The notes: a model not told the origin generated them from the letters alone. Numbered from the stretch's first letter, positions 32,379-41,407 are shown. The stretch is DNA of 64,000 nt from Streptomyces aureoverticillatus (GCF_014649395.1 NZ_BMSY01000003.1:372001-436000); one strand, 5' to 3'. Numbers and translations are program-made.

Positions 32379-33842
32379 ATGACTGAGACCGCTTCGGCCG
32401 TCCGCGAGTTCAAGATGCCCGACGTGGGCGAGGGGCTCACCGAGGCCGAGATCCTCAAGTGGTATGTCGCGCCGGGGGACACCGTCACCGACGGCCAGGT
32501 CGTGTGCGAGGTGGAGACGGCCAAGGCCGCCGTGGAGCTGCCCATCCCGTTCGACGGGACGGTGCGGGAGCTCCGGTTCCCGGAGGGGTCCACGGTTGAC
32601 GTGGGCCAGGTGATCATTACCGTCGGGGGGGCCGGGGAGGCCGCCCCGGTGCCCGAGGCCGCGCCCGCCGCTGAGGTCGCGCCCGCCGAGGCCGAGGCCG
32701 AGGCGCCCAAGGGCCGTCAGCCGGTGCTCGTCGGGTACGGAGTTTCCGAGTCCTCCACGAAGCGGCGGCCCCGCAAGGGCGAGTCCGCTGACGTCGGCGT
32801 TTCGGCGCCGGAACCGGGGATTGTGCCCCCCCGTGCCGCCGTGCGGAACGATGGCCCACAACGGGAAGTCGGCCTCAACGGGCACGTCGGCCACGCCTCG
32901 GCCCCGGCGGCTCCCGCCTCGGCCCCGGCCACCCCGGCCGGTCGCCCCCTCGCCAAGCCCCCCGTCCGCAAGCTCGCCAAGGACCTCGGCGTCGACCTCG
33001 CCACCGTCACGCCGAGCGGGCCCGACGGGATCATCACCCGGGAGGACGTGCACGCGGCGGTGGCCCCGGCTCCCGCCCAGGCGGCCCCGGCTGCCGCGCC
33101 CGCGGCGGCCCAGGAGCCCGAGAAGGCGGCGCCCGGCGACGGGCGCGAGACCCGGATCCCGGTCAAGGGCGTCCGCAAGGCCACCGCGCAGGCGATGGTC
33201 GGCTCGGCCTTCACGGCCCCGCACGTCACGGTGTTCGTGACGGTGGACGTGACGCGCACGATGAAGCTGGTCGAGGAGCTCAAGCAGGATCGTGCCTTCG
33301 AGGGCCTGCGGGTGAACCCGCTGCTGCTCATCTCCAAGGCGCTCCTGGTCGCGATCCGCCGCAACCCGGACGTGAACGCCGCCTGGGACGAGGCGAACCA
33401 GGAGATCGTGCAGAAGCACTATGTGAACCTGGGCATCGCCGCGGCCACCCCGCGCGGTCTGATCGTGCCGAACATCAAGGACGCGCACGCCAAGACCCTG
33501 CCCGAACTGGCCGCCGCGCTCGGCGACCTGGTGTCCACCGCCCGCGAGGGCAAGACGACGCCCGCCGCCATGCAGGGCGGCACGGTGACGATCTCGAACA
33601 TCGGCGTCTTCGGCGTCGACACGGGCACGCCGATCCTGAACCCCGGTGAGTCCGCGATCCTCGCGGTCGGCGCGATCAAGCTCCAGCCGTGGGTCCACAA
33701 GGGCAAGGTGAAGCCGCGTCAGGTGACCACCCTCGGCCTGTCCTTCGACCACCGTCTGGTGGACGGGGAGCTGGGCTCGAAGGTGCTCGGCGACGTGGCG
33801 GCGCTCCTGGAGCAGCCGAAGCGGCTGATGACCTGGGCGTAA
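32379..33842 (+). CDS. bkdC: branched-chain 2-oxoacid dehydrogenase E2 (copy 2)
   Basis: 487-residue dihydrolipoyl acyltransferase. The lipoyl Lys is near 49 (VETAKAAVE). The subunit-binding domain lies at about 195-230 (PVRKLAKDLGVDLATV), and DHRLVDG near 456 is the acyltransferase motif. The ATG at 32379 is preferred; a GTG at 32370 is only about 3 bases from the ribosome-binding GAAGGGG. A palindromic repeat (32821-32861) is translated in frame in the first linker. The operon ends at a strong hairpin. Confidence 0.9.
   Translation: MTETASAVREFKMPDVGEGLTEAEILKWYVAPGDTVTDGQVVCEVETAKAAVELPIPFDGTVRELRFPEGSTVDVGQVIITVGGAGEAAPVPEAAPAAEVAPAEAEAEAPKGRQPVLVGYGVSESSTKRRPRKGESADVGVSAPEPGIVPPRAAVRNDGPQREVGLNGHVGHASAPAAPASAPATPAGRPLAKPPVRKLAKDLGVDLATVTPSGPDGIITREDVHAAVAPAPAQAAPAAAPAAAQEPEKAAPGDGRETRIPVKGVRKATAQAMVGSAFTAPHVTVFVTVDVTRTMKLVEELKQDRAFEGLRVNPLLLISKALLVAIRRNPDVNAAWDEANQEIVQKHYVNLGIAAATPRGLIVPNIKDAHAKTLPELAAALGDLVSTAREGKTTPAAMQGGTVTISNIGVFGVDTGTPILNPGESAILAVGAIKLQPWVHKGKVKPRQVTTLGLSFDHRLVDGELGSKVLGDVAALLEQPKRLMTWA
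32821..32861. repeat. palindromic repeat inside the E2 linker coding sequence
   Basis: TTGTGCCCCCCCGTGCCGCC pairs imperfectly with the following GTGCGGAACGATGGCCCACA(A). It is translated as part of a VPPRAAVRNDGPQ-like linker. It shares its outline with the repeat at 28575-28619. Confidence 0.55.
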
Positions 33843-33861
33843 CGCCCGCAGGTACGAAGAG

Positions 33862-33896
33862 GACGGGGCCCGCCGCGATGTGCGGCGGGCCCCGTC
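33862..33896. terminator. bidirectional terminator after the second bkd operon
   Basis: A perfect 15-bp stem (left arm GACGGGGCCCGCCGC) with a 5-base loop lies between the converging E2 and carboxypeptidase genes. Confidence 0.85.
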
Positions 33897-33954
33897 GTCG
33901 TACTCAGGAACTGTCCTCGTATGCAGGAACTCCCGTACCAGGAACGGCCGGTGG

Positions 33955-34860
33955 CTAGGCCACCTTGAAGCCGTAGTCCATGATCTTCTTCGCGTCCTTG
34001 ACGCGGGCGGCGTTGGACGTGGACGTGAGCACCGCGCCGATGACGGTCTTGCCGTTGCGGGTCGCCGCGAAGACCAGGCAGTACTTCGCCTGCGGGCCGG
34101 AGCCCGTCTTCACGCCGATGGCGCCGCGGTAGGAGCCGAGCAGCGCGTTGGTGTTCTTCCACGGCGCCATGGTGCGGGTGCCGCCGTTCTTCATCTGCGT
34201 CTTCGCCGTGTACGTCTTCGTCTTCACGACCGTGCGGAACTGCGAGTACTTCATCGAGTTGCTCGCGAGCTTCGACAGGTCGCGCGGCGTCGAGTAGTTG
34301 GCGCCGTTGCTGATGCCGTCGAACGAGTCGAAGTGCGTGTTCTTCAGGTTGAGGTCCTTGGCCGTCTTGTTCATCTGGCCGATGAAGGACTTCACCCGCG
34401 CGGCACGGGTCGAGCCCTTGCCGTACTTGTCCGCGAGGGCGTACGCGGCGTCGCAGCCGGACGGCAGCATCAGCCCGTACAGCAGCTGACGGACCGTCAC
34501 CTTGTCGCCCACGATCAGGCGGGCGTGCGAGGCGCTGTGCCTGACGATGTAGTCGCTGTACGCCTTCTGGATGGTGACCTTCGAGTCCAGGTTGAGGTTG
34601 CGCTGGCCGAGGACCACCCGGGCGGTCATTATCTTCGTCGTCGAGCCGGTGGCGCGGCGGGTGTCCGCGGCCTTGCCGAACAGTTCCTTGCCCGTGCCGT
34701 TGTTCATCAGGAAGCCGCCCTTGGCGGCGATCGACGGCTTGGGCGGCGCGGCGGCCTGCGCGGGAGCGACGACGACGCCCGTGGACAGGACGGCTCCGGC
34801 GGTGACCACGGCGGCTGCGCTTATACGGCGCACGCGCACGCCCGGGGTGAGGATTCTCAA
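33955..34860 (-). CDS. D-alanyl-D-alanine carboxypeptidase (PBP, S11 family)
   Basis: 301-residue exported S11 peptidase that trims peptidoglycan stem peptides. A signal peptide ends at AQA (about 37). The catalytic STTK is at 73-76 and KTG at 251-253. The second motif is SGC at 134-136 instead of the textbook SxN. The start is inferred as TTG 34860, which gives a full signal peptide and has GGAG eight bases upstream. GTG codons a few residues in are alternatives. Monocistronic. Confidence 0.88.
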   Translation of the reverse strand: MRILTPGVRVRRISAAAVVTAGAVLSTGVVVAPAQAAAPPKPSIAAKGGFLMNNGTGKELFGKAADTRRATGSTTKIMTARVVLGQRNLNLDSKVTIQKAYSDYIVRHSASHARLIVGDKVTVRQLLYGLMLPSGCDAAYALADKYGKGSTRAARVKSFIGQMNKTAKDLNLKNTHFDSFDGISNGANYSTPRDLSKLASNSMKYSQFRTVVKTKTYTAKTQMKNGGTRTMAPWKNTNALLGSYRGAIGVKTGSGPQAKYCLVFAATRNGKTVIGAVLTSTSNAARVKDAKKIMDYGFKVA

Positions 34861-35133
34861 GGTGAACGCTCCGTTGTTCCCTGCTGATGAGGTAGTTGGC
34901 GGTTTTTGCCCCAAATCCCCTGAAAATACAGCCGACATGGGGAGCCGCCACAGAGATGACTCATGAGAGGGCGGAACGGATGCACGCCAAACAGGTAAAG
35001 ATGCGGCCAAGTATGTGATCTTGCTCGCCGGACCGGCCCGGCTCGGCACTCCGGGGACCGGCCCGGCTCGGCGACCCGTCCGGATCGTGGACCGTCCTGT
35101 CCGCCGTATACGTGTTGTATCTATGCTGTGCGC
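34861..35133. promoter_or_regulatory. 273-bp divergent region between the carboxypeptidase and GntR genes
   Basis: No gene seen. Near the right end, TATGCT (35122-35127) lies seven bases before the ATG of gntR and may be a -10 for a leaderless transcript. GTATAC at 35106-35111 could be part of an operator. Confidence 0.35.
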
Positions 35134-35820
35134 ATGCCAGCCGCACCACCCGCCTCGATGCCCGCCCCCGTGCCCCCCTCCCTCAAGCAGCCCCCCGCCG
35201 CCGAGCGCGTCTACGCGCACGTCAAGCAGGCCGTCCTGGAGCGCCGCTACGAAGGCGGCACGCTCCTCACCGAGGGCGAGCTCGCCGAGGCCGTGGGCGT
35301 CTCCCGCACGCCGGTGCGCGAGGCGCTGCTCAAGCTGGAGGTCGAGGGGCTGCTCCGGCTCTACCCGAAGAAGGGCGCCCTGGTCCTGCCGGTCTCCGCG
35401 CAGGAGATCGCGGACGTCGTCGAGACCCGGCTGCTCGTCGAGACGCACTCGGTCCGCAAGGCCGTGCCCGCCCCGCCCGGGCTGCTCGACCGGCTGACGG
35501 AGCTCCTGGAGGAGCAGCGGGAGCAGGCCGCGTCCGGCGACCTCGCCGCGGCGGCCGTCACCGACCGCTGCTTCCACGCCGAGATCGTCCGCAGCGGCGG
35601 CAACGACATCCTCTCCCGCCTCTACGACCAGCTCCGCGACCGCCAGTTGCGGATGGGCGTCGCCGTGATGCACTCCCACCCCGACCGCATCGCCAAGACC
35701 CTCGCCGAGCACGAGGAGATCCTCGCGGCGCTCACGGCCGAGGACGCCGAGGCCGCGGTCGCCGTGGTCACGCGGCACGTGGGCTGGTTCCAGAACCTCG
35801 CGCGGGGAGCCGCACGATGA
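35134..35820 (+). CDS. GntR family regulator (FadR/VanR group)
   Basis: 228-residue regulator. The winged helix-turn-helix is LTEGELAEAVGVSRTPVREA with RLYPKKGALVLP wing residues. A helical FCD domain follows with the metal-binding pattern of this group (TDRCFHAEIV, then EHEEIL and VTRHVG). It is coupled to the MFS gene by ATGA, so it probably controls that transporter in response to a carboxylate. ATG 35134 is preferred; GTG 35128 is possible. Confidence 0.88.
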   Translation: MPAAPPASMPAPVPPSLKQPPAAERVYAHVKQAVLERRYEGGTLLTEGELAEAVGVSRTPVREALLKLEVEGLLRLYPKKGALVLPVSAQEIADVVETRLLVETHSVRKAVPAPPGLLDRLTELLEEQREQAASGDLAAAAVTDRCFHAEIVRSGGNDILSRLYDQLRDRQLRMGVAVMHSHPDRIAKTLAEHEEILAALTAEDAEAAVAVVTRHVGWFQNLARGAAR

Positions 35821-37157
35821 CCACCGACGCGGCGGCGGGCACGGCCAGGCTGCCCGGGGACCCGCCCGGCGGCCGGCGCGCCGTCCTCGTCTGGTCGGTC
35901 GGTGTCGCCGTCTACTTCGTCGCCGTCATCTTCCGCACCTCGCTGGGTGTCGCGGGCCTGGACGCCGCCGACCGCTTCCACGTCAACGCGTCCGCCCTGT
36001 CGACGTTCTCGATACTCCAACTGCTCGTGTACGCGGGCATGCAGATACCCGTCGGCCTGATGGTCGACCGGCTCGGCACCAAGAAGGTCCTCACCCTCGG
36101 CGCGGTCCTGTTCACCCTCGGCCAGCTCGGCTTCGCGCTGTCGCCCTCGTACGGCACCGCCCTCGCCTCGCGCGCGCTGCTCGGCTGCGGTGACGCGATG
36201 ACGTTCATCAGCGTGCTGCGGCTCGGCACCCGCTGGTTCCCGGCCCGGCGCGGCCCGCTGGTCGCCCAGCTCGCCGGGCTCGTCGGCATGGCGGGCAACC
36301 TGGTCTCCACCCTCGTCCTGGCCCGCCTCCTGCACGACGTCGGCTGGACCACCGCGTTCGCGGGCAGCTCGGTCGCCGGTGCCGTCGTCCTCGTACTGAT
36401 GACGCTGTTCCTGAAGGACCACCCGGAGGGCCACGGCCCGGAGCCGGTCCCCGCCCGAGCGGACCCGGCGTCCGGACGCGACGCGCGCCCCGGCTACGTA
36501 CGCGAACAGATCGGGCTGTCCTGGCGGGAACCCGGCACCCGGCTCGGCCTGTGGGTGCACTTCACGACGCAGTTCCCCGCGATGGTGTTCCTGCTGTTGT
36601 GGGGCCTGCCGTTCCTCGTCGAGGCGCAGGGGCTGTCGCGGGGCGCCGCGGGGGACCTGCTCACGCTGGTCGTCCTCGCCAACATGGCGATCGGGCTCGT
36701 GTACGGACAGGTCGTCGCCCGGCACCACGCGGCGCGGCTGCCGCTGGCGCTCGGCACGGTGGCCGCGACGGCGGCGCTGTGGGCGGCCACGCTGGCCTAT
36801 CCGGGGGAGCACGCGCCGCTGTGGCTGCTCGTGGTGCTGTGCGTGGTGCTCGGCGCCTGCGGTCCGGCGTCGATGATCGGCTTCGATTTCGCGCGGCCCG
36901 CGAATCCGCCGGAGCGGCAGGGGACGGCCTCCGGCATCACCAACATGGGTGGTTTCATCGCCTCGATGGTGACGCTGTTCGCCATCGGTGTGCTGCTCGA
37001 CGCGACGGGCGACAACTACCGGATCGCCTTCTCGGCGGTCTTCGTCCTGGAGGCGCTCGGCGTCAGCCAGATCCTGCGGCTGCGGACGCGGGCGGCACGG
37101 CGGGAGCGGGAGCGGCTCGTGGCCAGCCGGGTGGAGACGGTGCACGTGCCGGCGTGA
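35817..37157 (+). CDS. MFS transporter
   Basis: 446-residue major facilitator with about 12 helices, a central cytosolic loop near residues 205-230 and the motif-A-like GLMVDRLGTKKVLT after helix 2. It is a 12-TM importer-like member, and its substrate is unknown. The start overlaps the gntR stop. The GntR pairing suggests uptake of an organic acid, but this is inference. Confidence 0.85.
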   Translation: MTTDAAAGTARLPGDPPGGRRAVLVWSVGVAVYFVAVIFRTSLGVAGLDAADRFHVNASALSTFSILQLLVYAGMQIPVGLMVDRLGTKKVLTLGAVLFTLGQLGFALSPSYGTALASRALLGCGDAMTFISVLRLGTRWFPARRGPLVAQLAGLVGMAGNLVSTLVLARLLHDVGWTTAFAGSSVAGAVVLVLMTLFLKDHPEGHGPEPVPARADPASGRDARPGYVREQIGLSWREPGTRLGLWVHFTTQFPAMVFLLLWGLPFLVEAQGLSRGAAGDLLTLVVLANMAIGLVYGQVVARHHAARLPLALGTVAATAALWAATLAYPGEHAPLWLLVVLCVVLGACGPASMIGFDFARPANPPERQGTASGITNMGGFIASMVTLFAIGVLLDATGDNYRIAFSAVFVLEALGVSQILRLRTRAARRERERLVASRVETVHVPA

Positions 37158-37259
37158 GGGCGCCCCGGCGGCGGTGGGCGTGGCCGGCGTACGGCCGTGA
37201 CGGCCCCGTGATGGCCCTGGCCGGGTTCCGGGCGGGCCCCGGAACCCCCGGCCGGCGGA

Positions 37260-38084
37260 TTACGGCGTGACCGCGAAGTCCCCCAGGATCGCGTCGCCCA
37301 GCTCCTGATCGCCCTCGACCTTCACCCGGTCCTTGACCGACGCGTACGTCACGCGTCCGCAGGCGAGCCGGAAGTACGTGTCCCAGTCCATGCCGATGGT
37401 GACGAGCGGCCCGAGCGAGGGGGCGCTGTCCACCGTGGCCTTGCCCTCCGCGTCGACGCGCACCGTGCGCAGGAACTCGACCGGACCGCTGACATCGAAG
37501 ACCACCGCCGAGTTCGCGGGGGCGCCCGCCTTCTTCGCGACGACCTTCGGCAGCCCCTGCAGCAGCAGGTCACGGGCGACGTACGCACCCGGCGAGTCCA
37601 GGTTTCCCGGCTGCTTCAGGGCCGTCCGCAGGTCCTGCTCGTGCACCCACACGTCGAACGCCCGTGTCCGCGTGGCGAGTTCCAGGGTCTGCTCGGTGCC
37701 GAGCGGGCCGCGCACCTTCGTCGACGGGTCGCGGGACTCGTTCCTGAGCTGCCGCGAGCGGCGGATGATCGTGTACTCCAGCTCGGAGGTCATCTCGGGC
37801 GCCGTGTGGTGGCGGCGCACGTCGACCTGCATCTCCATGTAGCGCTGGCTCTCGTTCTGTACGTGGTAGAGGTCGCGCGGCAGGGTGTGGATCGGGCGGG
37901 GATCGCCGAGCATCTCGCAGTCGAGGCCGATGACGTGGGACACGATGTCCCGGACCGACCAGCCCGGGCACGGGGTCGCCCGGTTCCACTCTCCCTCGGG
38001 GAGCGGAGTGACCAGCTCGGATATCGCTTCCACTGCGTGGGTCCAGGCATCGGCGTAGGTTTGAAGGCTGGGATGGAGACTCAC
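37260..38084 (-). CDS. maleylpyruvate isomerase / mycothiol-dependent DinB-like protein
   Basis: 274-residue protein of the MDMPI family. It opens with a four-helix N-terminal domain containing TPCPGWSVRDIVSHVIGLD, whose His is the usual metal ligand. The family C-terminal domain ends with MDWDTYFRLACGR. Members use mycothiol or bind divalent metals; the substrate is unknown. GTG 38084 is chosen, with AGGGGTCCC before it. It is divergent from a nitrilase gene. Confidence 0.83.
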   Translation of the reverse strand: MSLHPSLQTYADAWTHAVEAISELVTPLPEGEWNRATPCPGWSVRDIVSHVIGLDCEMLGDPRPIHTLPRDLYHVQNESQRYMEMQVDVRRHHTAPEMTSELEYTIIRRSRQLRNESRDPSTKVRGPLGTEQTLELATRTRAFDVWVHEQDLRTALKQPGNLDSPGAYVARDLLLQGLPKVVAKKAGAPANSAVVFDVSGPVEFLRTVRVDAEGKATVDSAPSLGPLVTIGMDWDTYFRLACGRVTYASVKDRVKVEGDQELGDAILGDFAVTP

Positions 38085-38219
38085 GGGACCCCTCGGCGGT
38101 CGTACGCGGGCGGTGGGTGTCTGGAACGCTAAGTTACGCTGCCCGCAGGCACCCCGGCAGTGCTTTCGTGTGACGATCGTAGGCCCAGTTGACGGCTCGA
38201 ATGCCAGGACGGTGGTAGT

Positions 38220-39008
38220 GTGCGCGCCTCTCTCCTCCAGATCGCCGTAGACGATGACGAACCGGTCAAGTCCCGTAGGCGGCGCGTCTCTTCGCTGGTG
38301 CGCGAGGTCGCCGAGCGCGAGGGTTCCGGTCTGATCGTGCTGCCCGAGCTGTGGCCGACGGGGGCGTTCGCGTACGAGTCCTTCGAGGCGGAGGCGGAGC
38401 CGCTGGAGGGGCCCACGTACGAGGCGATGGCCAAGGCCGCCCGGGAGGCCGGGGCCTGGCTGCACGCCGGCTCGATCCCCGAGCGCGCCCCCGACGGGGC
38501 CCTCTACAACACCTCCCTCGTCTTCTCGCCCGAGGGCGAGCTCGCCGCCGCGTACCGGAAGATCCACCGCTTCGGCTTCGACAAGGGCGAGGCCGTCATG
38601 ATGGGCGCGGGCACGGAACTGGTCACCGTCCGCACGCCCGAGACCGTCCTCGGCCTCGCCACCTGCTACGACCTTCGCTTCCCCGAGCTCTTCCGGGGGC
38701 TCGTCGACGCGGGCGCCGAGGTGTTCGTGGTGCCGGCGGGCTGGCCCGCGCGGCGCCGGTCGCACTGGTCGCTGTTCGCCCGGGCGCGGGCCGTCGAGGA
38801 CCAGGTGTTCGTGCTGGCGTGCGGGACGGCGGGGACGCACGCGGGGGTGCCGCAGGCGGGGGCCAGTGTGGTGGTCGATCCGTGGGGCGAGGTGCTTGCC
38901 GAGGCGGGGGGCGAGGACGAGGAGGTCCTCACCGTCGACTTGGACCTCACGAGGGTCGCGGAGACGCGGGAACAGTTCCCGGCCCTGAAGGACCGGCGGC
39001 TGTCGTAA
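38220..39008 (+). CDS. carbon-nitrogen hydrolase (nitrilase superfamily)
   Basis: 262-residue hydrolase with the Glu-Lys-Cys triad visible: Glu in VLPELWPTG (about 43), Lys in YRKIHRFGFD (about 115) and Cys in ATCYDLRFPE (about 149). Size and motifs fit omega-amidase/NIT2-like or related amidases. The GTG at 38220 starts directly at MRASLLQIAV, typical of the family. The exact amide substrate is not predictable. Confidence 0.88.
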   Translation: MRASLLQIAVDDDEPVKSRRRRVSSLVREVAEREGSGLIVLPELWPTGAFAYESFEAEAEPLEGPTYEAMAKAAREAGAWLHAGSIPERAPDGALYNTSLVFSPEGELAAAYRKIHRFGFDKGEAVMMGAGTELVTVRTPETVLGLATCYDLRFPELFRGLVDAGAEVFVVPAGWPARRRSHWSLFARARAVEDQVFVLACGTAGTHAGVPQAGASVVVDPWGEVLAEAGGEDEEVLTVDLDLTRVAETREQFPALKDRRLS

Positions 39009-39041
39009 CGGACCCAGCGGCACGGCACATCAGCGAACCGC

Positions 39042-39542
39042 TTACTCCGCGCCGCCGCGCTCCTTCTCCGCCAGGCGGATCACGCAGATCGTGACGGCCA
39101 GGAGCAGCGCGGGGTCGACGTCCTCGCGGACGATCTGCAGGCCGTACGTGTCGCGGACACGGAACCACCGCCGCGAGATGTCCGCCAGCAGCTCACCCTC
39201 GTACTCGATGGCGAACTCGCGGTCCAGGATCTTGCCGCTGACGTCGAGTTCGGTCCTGCCGTCGGCGAGCGTCACCCGGTAGTGATTGCGCAGCAGGGAC
39301 AGCCGCTTCCGCTTCACCGTGGCGAGCGGCTCGCCCTCGCGCTCGATCACCATCGTGTCGCGCAGGGCGAGCATCTTCGCCCGGATGTCGATCAGCACCC
39401 GCCCCTGCATGTCCTTCAGTTCGAAGGTCTCACGCAGGCGCATCGCCTTGCCGTCGACGAAGAAGACCTTGCGGCCCTCGTCGTCCTCGATCCAGTAGTC
39501 GTCACCGATGCCGAACAGCCGGTCGCGTACGAGAAGTCTCAT
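39042..39542 (-). CDS. LURP-one-related (scramblase-fold) protein
   Basis: 166-residue protein with a tubby/LOR-like beta-barrel pattern: MRLLVRDRLFGIGDDYWIED, then FVDGKAMRLRETFELKD and REFAIEYEGELLADISRR. Family members are widespread in Streptomyces and mostly uncharacterised; a membrane-lipid or scaffolding role is only inferred from the fold. The convergent nitrilase ends 33 bases away. Confidence 0.8.
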   Translation of the reverse strand: MRLLVRDRLFGIGDDYWIEDDEGRKVFFVDGKAMRLRETFELKDMQGRVLIDIRAKMLALRDTMVIEREGEPLATVKRKRLSLLRNHYRVTLADGRTELDVSGKILDREFAIEYEGELLADISRRWFRVRDTYGLQIVREDVDPALLLAVTICVIRLAEKERGGAE

Positions 39543-39592
39543 GCGGCATGAGTACCCCGAAACGGGCGATTCGCCCGTACCGATCGGCTGGT

Positions 39593-39655
39593 TCAGCCTC
39601 CGAGGAAGCGGCCCTCGGGCTTCGAGGCAGCGGCCCTCAGCCTTCGAGGAACGCG
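39593..39655. repeat. 22-bp tandem repeat spanning the aminopeptidase stop codon
   Basis: Two full units (39593-39614, 39615-39636) and a partial third (39637-39655) share the core TTCGAGGnAGCGGCCC. On the minus strand the first unit holds the real TGA of the aminopeptidase, and a TGA recurs at the far end. Confidence 0.88.
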
Positions 39656-40941
39656 AGCAGCGCGTCCGCCAGCATGTGCGGGTCGTCCGCGCCGCACAGT
39701 TCGCGCGCACTGTGCATCGACAGGATCGCGACGCCCACGTCGACCGTCTTGATGCCGTGCCGCGCCGCCGTGATCGGGCCGATGGTGGTGCCGCAGGGCA
39801 TCGCGTTGTTGGACACGAAGGACTGGAACGGCACGCCCGCCTTCTCGCAGGCGGCGGCGAAGACGGCCCGGCCGCCGCCGTCCGTGGCGTAGCGGTTGTT
39901 GACGTTGACCTTCAGGATCGGGCCCCGGTTGGCGCGCGGGTGGTGCGTCGGGTCGTGCCGTTCGGCGTAGTTGGGGTGGACGGCGTGGCCGGTGTCGGAG
40001 GACAGACAGACGGTGCCCGCGAAGGCCCGCGCCTTGTCCTCGTACGTCCCGCCGCGCGCGAACACCGAACGCTCCAGGACCGTGCCGAGCAGCGGGCCGT
40101 CGGCGCCGGTGTCGGACTGCGAGCCGTTCTCCTCGTGGTCGAAGGCGGCGAGGACGGGGATGTACGGCAGCGCGTCGGCGGCGGGGGCGGTGGCGGCGGT
40201 GGCGAGGGCCGCCGTGCCGGCGTGCACGGACAGGAGGTTGTCCATGCGGGGGCCCGCGAGCAGTTCGCGGTCGCGGCCCAGGTAGGCGGGCGGCTCGGTG
40301 GAGTGCGTCATCAGGTCCCAGCCGGTGATGTCGGCCGCGGCCAGGCCGCACTCCTCGGCGACGAAGCGGATCAGGTCGCCCTCGCGGACGTCGTCGCCGA
40401 GCCCCCAGATGGGCTGCATGTGCTTCTGCTTGTCGAGCTTCAGGCCGTCGCTGACGACGCCTCGGTCCATGTGGATGGCCAGTTGGGGTACGCGGAGCAG
40501 GGCGCGGTCGATGTTGACCAGGCGTGACGTTCCGTCCCGCAGGGACAGGCGGCCGGCCAGGCCCAGGTCGCGGTCCAGCCAGGAGTTGAGCAGCGGGCCG
40601 CCGTAGATCTCGACGGCGACCTGGCGCCAGCCGTGCCCGCCGGTGTCCGGCAGGGGCTTGACGCGCAGGTTCGGGGAGTCGGTGTGGGCGCCGATGATGC
40701 GGTACGGGGTGTGCGGGGTGGCGCCCGCCGGCACGAACCACGCGATGATCGCGCCGCCGCGCAGCACGTATTTGCCGCCGGTGCTGCCGTCCCAGGCGTC
40801 GGTCTCGCCGACCTGGCGGAAGCCGGCCTTCTCCAGGCGTTCGGCGGCGCTCGCCACGGCGTGGTACGGCGACGGGCTCGCCGCCAGGAAGGAGATGAGG
40901 TCGTCGGTGTGGCCGCGGTCGAAGCGGGCGCTTGTGCTCAT
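39637..40941 (-). CDS. M18 family aminopeptidase
   Basis: 434-residue zinc aminopeptidase related to aspartyl aminopeptidase/ApeB. Metal ligands are seen in IGAHTDSPNLRVKP (about 85-95), in AFDHEENGS and in SDTGHAVHPNY. CGTTIGPITAARHGIKTVDVG near the C-terminus is typical. The enzyme removes acidic or neutral N-terminal residues in the cytosol. It stands alone, with a 466-bp repeat-bearing gap upstream. Confidence 0.92.
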   Translation of the reverse strand: MSTSARFDRGHTDDLISFLAASPSPYHAVASAAERLEKAGFRQVGETDAWDGSTGGKYVLRGGAIIAWFVPAGATPHTPYRIIGAHTDSPNLRVKPLPDTGGHGWRQVAVEIYGGPLLNSWLDRDLGLAGRLSLRDGTSRLVNIDRALLRVPQLAIHMDRGVVSDGLKLDKQKHMQPIWGLGDDVREGDLIRFVAEECGLAAADITGWDLMTHSTEPPAYLGRDRELLAGPRMDNLLSVHAGTAALATAATAPAADALPYIPVLAAFDHEENGSQSDTGADGPLLGTVLERSVFARGGTYEDKARAFAGTVCLSSDTGHAVHPNYAERHDPTHHPRANRGPILKVNVNNRYATDGGGRAVFAAACEKAGVPFQSFVSNNAMPCGTTIGPITAARHGIKTVDVGVAILSMHSARELCGADDPHMLADALLAFLEG

Positions 40942-41407
40942 GGCGTCACCTTAGCCAGGGCTCTGGGCGCCCTGCGGGCCACCTGCGTGGGGCCTGGGCG
41001 GTTGTCTTTTGTGTGCCGCGCCGCGGGGGTTGTTCCTGTCCCGCCGCTCCGCGGCGGATGTTTCCCACCCGCCCGGCCCGTTTCCGGTTGTCCGTGGGGT
41101 GGGCGTCTCCGGTTGGGGTTGTTCGCCGTCGGCGACTGCCGGTGCCAGTGCCGGTGCCGGTGATGATGGTGCCGCTGGCGCTGCCGGTGCGGTCAGGGGG
41201 TGCTCGAGCGCTGTGGGCAGTCGTGCCGCAGGGCGAGTGGGGTCTCCCCTGCTCGAGCGGAGCCGAGAGCTTGGGGATGGGTGGGCACAGCCCCGGCCGA
41301 CGGGGCCGTTTCAGTCGGCCAGTGCCACGGCCCCGGCGGGGGGAAAAGGGCGGTGGCCCGCGGCCCCGGGGCGGGGGAGCGGGCCACCTGGGTGGAGGGG
41401 GCGGGGG
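40942..41407. repeat. 466-bp intergenic region with the left arm of a long inverted repeat
   Basis: No gene is seen. From about 41030 to 41300 it carries a CCGCCGCTCCGCGGCGG hairpin, a CCCACCCGCCCG box, a (GGTGCC)-type tract and a 60-bp element. The same parts recur inverted at 44323-44575. Confidence 0.8.
41230..41292. repeat. Streptomyces interspersed repeat, copy A
   Basis: About 60 bp including TCGAGCGGAGCCGAGAGC. Its exact reverse complement is at 44330-44390. A shorter degraded relative (GCGAGTGGAGTCCCCCA) is near 51715-51735. Confidence 0.88.

Noticed and set aside
38189..38221. Promoter TTGACG ... TAGTGT before the nitrilase gene
   Set aside because: The spacer is 21 bp, and the -10 would overlap the chosen GTG start, so it is not convincing.
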